Below, piece by piece: positions 37,623 through 42,362 of a stretch of 42,362 nt of DNA. Under the pieces are notes generated by a model. It ran no database searches and was not told where the DNA came from. It saw only the letters and a list, made by a program, of their open reading frames with translations. Position 1 is the stretch's first letter. Every line of letters starts with the position of its first letter. Source of the stretch: an uncultured Pseudomonadales bacterium (GTDB taxonomy: Bacteria > Pseudomonadota > Gammaproteobacteria > Pseudomonadales > Porticoccaceae); NCBI GenBank assembly GCA_905478975.1, contig CAJQKW010000001.1, positions 1-42,362 on the forward strand, written 5' to 3'. Both the position numbers and the translations under genes were made by a program.

Positions 37623-37637
37623 TGTAGTAAACTTACG
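37623..37637. promoter_or_regulatory. HexR-type operator between gap and hexR
   Basis: TGTAGTAAACTTACG matches the HexR palindrome TGTAATTAAATTACA with a few changes and keeps the two-fold symmetry. It lies just upstream of gap and within the divergent gap/hexR region, so it could control both directions. Confidence 0.6.
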
Positions 37638-37858
37638 TAAATTATAGGCTTTTGTGAATTTTTAGGCAATGGTAAGCCTAATTAAGTAGGTAAAAGAACG
37701 TATTAGTGGGGTTTTGGATGGGGTTTGTAGGGGGCTGATAGGTCTGCTATGAAATATTCTTACCAACTTCTCCGGTGAAATCGGACATTGAGGTCCAAAA
37801 ACTTTAAACTGACCGCCGTTATTACGGATAAAGACGAACAGCTGAAGGGTTTGTAGCT

Positions 37859-38716
37859 ATGCATTCACAAAATTTGATCAATATTATTTCTGACGAATTG
37901 CCTAATCTCAATAAGTCTGAGAGCAAAGTGGCGCGGGTTATTCTCGCCGACCCAGACAGTGCGACTCGATCGAGCATTGCTACATTGGCCAAGGCCGCCG
38001 AGGTCAGTGAGCCCAGCGTCAACCGTTTTTGTAAGCGCTTTAATGCCGCAGGATTTCCCGACTTTAAACTTAAGTTGGCAAAAGCCTTGGTCAGCGGTGT
38101 GCGATTTGTTAATCGCAATGTCGATCCAGACGATGAAGTCAGCAGTTACACGCCGAAGATCTTTGACGGCACGATCAATAATCTGGCCATGGTGCGGGAT
38201 AAGATTAGCCACAGCCGCGTCAACCAGGTGGTGGACAAGTTAATTCAAGCTAAGCGTATTTACTTTTTTGGTGTTGGCGCCTCAGGTTCGGTGGCCAGAG
38301 ATGCTGAGAATAAATTCTTTCGTTTTAACCTGCCCGTATCTTTCCATGACGACGTGCTAATGCAGCGTATGCTGGCCTCCACCGGTAGCACCGGCGATGT
38401 GTTCTTTTTTATCTCCCATACCGGGCGCACCAAAGAAGTGGTTGAGATCGCAGAGATTGCCAGGGCCAATGGCTCAACGGTAATTGGCCTCACTGCACCG
38501 GATTCACCGCTGGCAAAGGTCAGCAGTGTGACTCTAGATGTTGAGGTGCCGGAAAACACTGATGAATATATGCCGATGACCTCACGCATCGTCCATCTGG
38601 TGATTCTCGATGTCCTGGCCACCGGTGTCACCCTGCGTCGTGGGCCGGACTTTTTGCCTCACTTAGAGAAGATCAAGAACAGTCTTAAGCCGACCCGCTA
38701 TCCACGCACTAGCTAA
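37859..38716 (+). CDS. hexR: HexR, RpiR-family regulator of sugar catabolism
   Basis: This 285-residue regulator has an N-terminal RpiR helix-turn-helix (about 17-80, with SEPSVNRFCKRFNAAGFPDFKLKLAKAL) and a C-terminal SIS domain (about 120-260). The SIS domain shows the sugar-phosphate-binding stretches GVGASGSVARD and FISHTGRTKEVVEIA. In proteobacteria HexR binds KDPG, which releases it from DNA, and controls edd, eda, zwf, gap and pyk. Three operator-like palindromes in this window agree with that. It is divergent from gap-pyk, and its own promoter may be autoregulated. Confidence 0.94.
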   Translation: MHSQNLINIISDELPNLNKSESKVARVILADPDSATRSSIATLAKAAEVSEPSVNRFCKRFNAAGFPDFKLKLAKALVSGVRFVNRNVDPDDEVSSYTPKIFDGTINNLAMVRDKISHSRVNQVVDKLIQAKRIYFFGVGASGSVARDAENKFFRFNLPVSFHDDVLMQRMLASTGSTGDVFFFISHTGRTKEVVEIAEIARANGSTVIGLTAPDSPLAKVSSVTLDVEVPENTDEYMPMTSRIVHLVILDVLATGVTLRRGPDFLPHLEKIKNSLKPTRYPRTS

Positions 38717-38765
38717 TCAGTTCTCCCTTTTTGTCGCGGCTCTGTTATAGCGCGGATAATAGGCC

Positions 38766-38790
38766 GTGGTGAATGACAGTCATTCACCAC
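38766..38790. repeat. Perfect 11-bp inverted repeat between hexR and acs
   Basis: GTGGTGAATGA (38766-38776) pairs perfectly with TCATTCACCAC (38780-38790) around CAG. No T-run follows on either strand. It may end hexR transcription inefficiently, or serve as an operator for acs, whose likely promoter starts seven bases later. Confidence 0.7.
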
Positions 38791-38796
38791 ATATAC

Positions 38797-38824
38797 TTGC
38801 ACAGCAGCAGCTTTCAACTAGACT
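38797..38824 (+). promoter_or_regulatory. Possible sigma-70 promoter for acs
   Basis: TTGCAC (38797-38802), a 16-base spacer and TAGACT (38819-38824) precede acs by 46 bases. The match to consensus is only moderate. Confidence 0.35.
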
Positions 38825-38870
38825 ATCTCTCATTGATTTAAAACACCTGTATAAATGAGGCGGTCGTCCG

Positions 38871-40808
38871 ATGTCAGATTTTCCAACCTATCCAGTTCCC
38901 CAGCAATGGTCCGATTCAGCTTGGATTGATGAGGCTACCTATAAGGCGATGTATCGCCAGTCGGTGGAGAATCCCGATCAGTTTTGGGGCGATCAGGCCG
39001 AGCAATTTTTGACCTGGGACAAACCCTGGGAAACTGTTTGTCGCAGTGATATTACAGAGGGACAGGCAGCTTGGTTCGAGGGCGGCAAACTCAATGTAGC
39101 GGTCAACTGTATTGATCGTCACTTGGTTGACAAGGCCGATCAAACTGCGATTATCTGGGAGGGGGACGATCCCTCTGATGATGCCCATATTAGTTATGCC
39201 CAGCTCCATGAGCAGGTCTCACGATTGGGTAATGTGCTGCGCCAACGGGGCGTCAAAAAAGGCGACCGGGTGTGCATCTATATGCCAATGATTCCCGAGG
39301 CCACCTACGCCATGCTCGCCTGTGCCCGTATTGGAGCTGTGCACTCTGTGGTATTTGGTGGTTTTTCTCCGGAGGCATTAAAAGACCGTATTCTCGATTC
39401 CGACTGTCAGCTGGTGATTACTGCCGATGAGGGTCTGCGTGCGGGCAAGGCGATTCCCCTTAAAGCCAATGCCGATAAAGCCCTGACCAATTGCCCCGAT
39501 GTTCATACCTGTTTAGTGGTGCGCCGCACCGGCGGCACCATAGACTGGCAAGATAGTCGAGATATCTGGTATCACGAGGCTGTGGAGTCGGTCGCTCAAG
39601 ACTGCGCGCCAGAAGTTATGGATGCCGAAGATCCGCTATTTATTCTCTATACCTCAGGTTCAACCGGAAAGCCGAAAGGGGTTGTGCACAGCACTGGCGG
39701 CTATCTGTTGATGGCGGCCATGACCCATAAATACACCTTCGACTACAAAGAGGGCGATGTGTTTTGGTGTTCAGCTGATATTGGCTGGGTCACCGGCCAC
39801 AGTTATATTGTCTATGGCCCTCTGTGTAATGGCGCCACCACGCTGATGTTTGAAGGGGTGCCAACCTATCCCGATGCCTCGCGCTTTTGGCAGGTTATCG
39901 ACAAGCATCAGGTCAATCAATTTTACACTGCGCCAACCGCCATTAGAGCCTTGATGGCCTGTGGCGACAGTTTTGTTAACAGCAGCTCGCGCCGTTCACT
40001 GAAGTTGCTCGGCACGGTCGGCGAGCCGATCAACCCTGAAGCCTGGGACTGGTACCACCGAATAGTGGGCGAATCCCGCTGCCCGATTGTCGATACCTGG
40101 TGGCAAACAGAGACTGGCGCGCAAATGTTAACTCCGCTGCCTGGTGCCACTGCACTCAAGCCTGGTTCGGCAACTGTGCCCTTTTTTGGTGTGCAGCCAG
40201 TACTGCTGGATACTGAGAATCGCGAGATTGAGGGTGCAGGGGAGGGATTGTTAATGATCAAGGCCTCTTGGCCGAGTCAGATTCGCACTATCTATGGTGA
40301 TCACCAGCGTTTTGTCGAGACTTACTTTAAACCCTATGCCGGTTATTATTTTACCGGTGACGGTGCTCGTCGCGACGAAGATGGTTACTACTGGATTACC
40401 GGCCGTGTCGATGATGTGCTGAATATTTCAGGTCATCGCATGGGCACCGCTGAGGTTGAGAGTGCTTTGGTGTTGCATGAAAAAGTCGCCGAAGCAGCGG
40501 TTGTTGGCTGTCCCCATAATATTAAAGGGCAGGGTATTTACTGCTATGTGACGCCAATGAATGGCGTTGAGCCAGACGAACAGTTGCGCCTTGAGTTGAT
40601 TACTCTCTGCGTTAAAGAGATTGGGCCAATTGCCAAGCCAGATATCATTCAGTGGGCGCCAGGCTTGCCCAAGACTCGTTCGGGGAAAATTATGCGCAGA
40701 ATTCTACGCAAAGTGGCTGCCAATGAGTTGGATAGTTTGGGGGACACTTCAACTCTGGCAGACCCTGCCGTGGTTGATGAGCTGATTGCCAATAGGAGAA
40801 ACAAATAA
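38871..40808 (+). CDS. acs: Acetyl-CoA synthetase
   Basis: This 645-residue acyl-adenylate-forming enzyme makes acetyl-CoA from acetate, ATP and CoA. The AMP-binding core is [20 protein letters not shown]. Acs-type blocks are [20 protein letters not shown] and [18 protein letters not shown]. The C-terminal TRSGKIMRR holds the lysine that is regulated by acetylation in Acs. The tryptophan in DTWWQTE is the residue that limits the acyl pocket to acetate in Acs, which argues against propionyl-CoA synthetase. A GAGGCGG ribosome binding site is present. It is probably transcribed alone. Confidence 0.95.
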   Translation: MSDFPTYPVPQQWSDSAWIDEATYKAMYRQSVENPDQFWGDQAEQFLTWDKPWETVCRSDITEGQAAWFEGGKLNVAVNCIDRHLVDKADQTAIIWEGDDPSDDAHISYAQLHEQVSRLGNVLRQRGVKKGDRVCIYMPMIPEATYAMLACARIGAVHSVVFGGFSPEALKDRILDSDCQLVITADEGLRAGKAIPLKANADKALTNCPDVHTCLVVRRTGGTIDWQDSRDIWYHEAVESVAQDCAPEVMDAEDPLFILYTSGSTGKPKGVVHSTGGYLLMAAMTHKYTFDYKEGDVFWCSADIGWVTGHSYIVYGPLCNGATTLMFEGVPTYPDASRFWQVIDKHQVNQFYTAPTAIRALMACGDSFVNSSSRRSLKLLGTVGEPINPEAWDWYHRIVGESRCPIVDTWWQTETGAQMLTPLPGATALKPGSATVPFFGVQPVLLDTENREIEGAGEGLLMIKASWPSQIRTIYGDHQRFVETYFKPYAGYYFTGDGARRDEDGYYWITGRVDDVLNISGHRMGTAEVESALVLHEKVAEAAVVGCPHNIKGQGIYCYVTPMNGVEPDEQLRLELITLCVKEIGPIAKPDIIQWAPGLPKTRSGKIMRRILRKVAANELDSLGDTSTLADPAVVDELIANRRNK

Positions 40809-40937
40809 ACCGGGCGCCTTACCCTGTTAAAGTCAAGGCATACGTATATCAATATATCTTTAAACTGGTAATTATACTAGTACCCACTGTGATTAGTCCT
40901 ACTTTTTGCTTGATCAGTTAAGGTTAGATATAAAGTT

Positions 40938-41813
40938 GTGCGATCGAGTCTTATGCAGAGATCTTTTTACACAGTGTTTTGCCTAGTGGTGATTTACGGG
41001 ATGCTTCTTATGCTTCCCGGCTATGGTGGCGTGCAGTCAATACCTTTTTATCAAGATAAAGGCTTCAATAACATTGCCCATGGTACCGGTCGAGAACTGA
41101 TGCCCGGCAATACTCTTGAAGGCGCTTTTAATGCCGTGGCTGTGGGTGCCGATATTATTGAACTCGATATCCACTTAACTCTGGATAAGGTTGCGGTGGT
41201 TCGGCATGATGCGACCGTTGACGCGACCACTAATGGCAGTGGGTCGATTGCTGATATGACCCTGGCTGAGTTGCAAGCCTTTGACGTGGGATTTCATAAA
41301 GAGGACTATCCAGAAAAGGTAGCTGTTGAGGGGGTACGTATTCCCACGCTTGAGTCGCTATTTTTAGCGCTGCCTGATGAACGATTTTTAATTGAGCTGA
41401 AGCCCGATGATGTTGAGACCGGTATTCAATTGTGCCGGTTGGTTTTAGCGCATGGTCTGGGTGATCAAGTTCTAGTGGGTTCTTTTTATTCAAGGGTGTT
41501 GGAAGACTTTCGTCAGGGCTGCCCAAAGGTACCTACGTCCCTTGGCGAAGAGGAAGCGCTGGTTTTTGTTTTGCTGAGCTGGATTGGTCTTGGGCATCTT
41601 TATAATTCGCCAGGTTATTCTGTGCAGTTGCCCTTTGAATACTATGGCATTGAGCTGATTTCTGGGCCTCTAATTAAGGCTGCGGATGAGCTTAACCTGA
41701 TGGTAGATGTATGGACGATTAACGATTCGCAGGAGATGGTAAAGCTGATCAACTTGGGAGTTGGCGGTATTATCACCGATAGACCCGATATTTTGCAGGC
41801 TATTGATATATAA
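40938..41813 (+). CDS. Glycerophosphodiester phosphodiesterase-family protein with altered motifs
   Basis: This 291-residue protein starts at a GTG; an ATG at 40953 would remove five residues. A hydrophobic segment (about 11-30) is an uncleaved anchor or signal, placing the catalytic domain in the periplasm. The GDPD TIM-barrel blocks are IIELDIHLTLDKVAVVRHD (metal-binding E-x-D and catalytic histidine), IPTLESLF, LIELKPD and the final VWTINDSQEM...GGIITDRPD. The first motif is unusual: AHGTGRELMPGNTLEGAF, where most relatives have AHRG...PENT, so the arginine and glutamate are both replaced by glycine. It may act on an uncommon phosphodiester or be weakly active. Confidence 0.85.
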   Translation: MRSSLMQRSFYTVFCLVVIYGMLLMLPGYGGVQSIPFYQDKGFNNIAHGTGRELMPGNTLEGAFNAVAVGADIIELDIHLTLDKVAVVRHDATVDATTNGSGSIADMTLAELQAFDVGFHKEDYPEKVAVEGVRIPTLESLFLALPDERFLIELKPDDVETGIQLCRLVLAHGLGDQVLVGSFYSRVLEDFRQGCPKVPTSLGEEEALVFVLLSWIGLGHLYNSPGYSVQLPFEYYGIELISGPLIKAADELNLMVDVWTINDSQEMVKLINLGVGGIITDRPDILQAIDI

Positions 41814-41847
41814 ATAGAAAAAATGATTTTTAGTGACATTCAGAAAC

Positions 41848-41876
41848 TTGAAAAGCTTTCCAAAGTCGACTAAAAA
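41848..41876 (+). promoter_or_regulatory. Possible promoter for the XRE regulator gene
   Basis: TTGAAA (41848-41853), a 17-base spacer and TAAAAA (41871-41876) lie just before the ATG at 41887. The -10 match is partial. Confidence 0.3.
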
Positions 41877-41886
41877 TAATACATAA

Positions 41887-42249
41887 ATGGATAGTAAAGC
41901 AGTCCATAATCATGAAATGAGAGAATCTATGAGTACAGAATTAGCAAGATTAATGAAGCTTGAGGGTATTTCCCAAAGTGGACTCTCGCGAGCCACCGGG
42001 GTTCCGCAACCAACAATTAATCGCATCCTTAGCCAGGTCACCCAAGATCCGCGGCGCGACTCGATGATTAGTATCGCCAATTATTTTGGTGTGCCTTTAG
42101 AATCGCTCTACAGCAGTTCGACGGCTCAAAAAACATCGAAGAAAGATCCGAAGGCGGTTGAAGATATTTTCAATCGAATACTGGGTCTGTCTAAGGCAGA
42201 GCGCAAAACATTGTTCTCTCAGGTTACTGAAAGGCTTAATGAAGATTGA
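41887..42249 (+). CDS. Small XRE-family helix-turn-helix regulator
   Basis: This 120-residue protein has a Cro/CI-type helix-turn-helix near 15-70: ISQSGLSRATGVPQPTINRIL followed by DSMISIANYFGVPLESLY. A lysine-rich linker and a short C-terminal helical region (VEDIFNRILGLSKAERKTLF) follow, too short for a LexA-like protease domain. In-frame ATGs at 41917 and 41929 are possible later starts, since the first ten residues are not conserved-looking. The target genes are unknown. No toxin partner or phage gene is seen up to the window end. Confidence 0.8.
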   Translation: MDSKAVHNHEMRESMSTELARLMKLEGISQSGLSRATGVPQPTINRILSQVTQDPRRDSMISIANYFGVPLESLYSSSTAQKTSKKDPKAVEDIFNRILGLSKAERKTLFSQVTERLNED

Positions 42250-42334
42250 TAGTCGGTAGGGCTTAAGTTTTTATTATGACTGTTGGCTTGTTTTCGAGAT
42301 CTGCTTTCTTCTGGCATGTCTCGGGTCTCAATCA

Positions 42335-42362
42335 GCGCCTTTTTTTACGCGCCTTTTTTTAC
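42335..42362. repeat. 14-bp tandem duplication at the window end
   Basis: Two perfect, adjacent copies of GCGCCTTTTTTTAC (42335-42348 and 42349-42362) end exactly at the last base of the window. Further copies may lie beyond the edge. Confidence 0.9.

Noticed and set aside
41887-42249. Prophage or toxin-antitoxin module marked by the XRE regulator
   Set aside because: No integrase, phage structural gene or toxin-sized partner is visible before the window end; a lone XRE gene is not enough.

Overview
The window reads as ordinary chromosome from a marine-type gammaproteobacterium. The order rpsT <> murJ-ribF-ileS-lspA-fkpB-ispH, the pair fabA-fabB, uvrA next to a YajR-type MFS gene and ssb, and a HexR-controlled Entner-Doudoroff (ED) locus are all gammaproteobacterial. 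Moderate GC, DUF3581 and DUF2750 proteins, and a three-gene pnt transhydrogenase would suit a SAR92/Porticoccaceae-like or related Cellvibrionales lineage. That placement is inference; no rRNA is present to test it. I saw no tRNA, rRNA, CRISPR array, prophage or insertion sequence.

Left part (1-5.3 kb): a minus-strand operon runs from a TonB-dependent receptor with methionine clusters, through a RegB/PrrB-like redox sensor kinase, to a RegA/PrrA-like response regulator. Two small uncharacterised plus-strand genes (DUF2750, DUF3581) follow. From 5.3 to 11 kb come uvrA (minus), then yajR-like MFS, ssb and a Prx5-type peroxiredoxin (plus). A 272-bp imperfect inverted-repeat element sits in the gap before fabB.

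Middle part (11-25.8 kb): fabA-fabB (minus) for unsaturated fatty acids, a polyprenyl diphosphate synthase, pntAA-pntAB-pntB, rpsT (minus), and the murJ-ribF-ileS-lspA-fkpB-ispH cluster for envelope, cofactor and translation functions.

Right part (25.8-42.4 kb): a central-carbon region. pgi points left. edd-glk-eda-zwf-pgl point right and supply glucose phosphorylation plus the whole ED route to pyruvate and glyceraldehyde 3-phosphate. gap-pyk point left and complete lower glycolysis. hexR, the probable regulator, is divergent from gap. Two palindromes matching the HexR operator lie before edd and a third lies between gap and hexR, so the locus looks like one HexR regulon. Between pgl and pyk sits a 401-residue protein that does not belong to sugar catabolism: it has the layout of an alpha-helical pore-forming toxin of the HBL/MakA (ClyA-like) type and is the most unusual gene here. 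The window ends with acs, a GDPD-family phosphodiesterase with altered active-site motifs, and a small XRE regulator.

Both window edges carry 14-bp tandem repeats.
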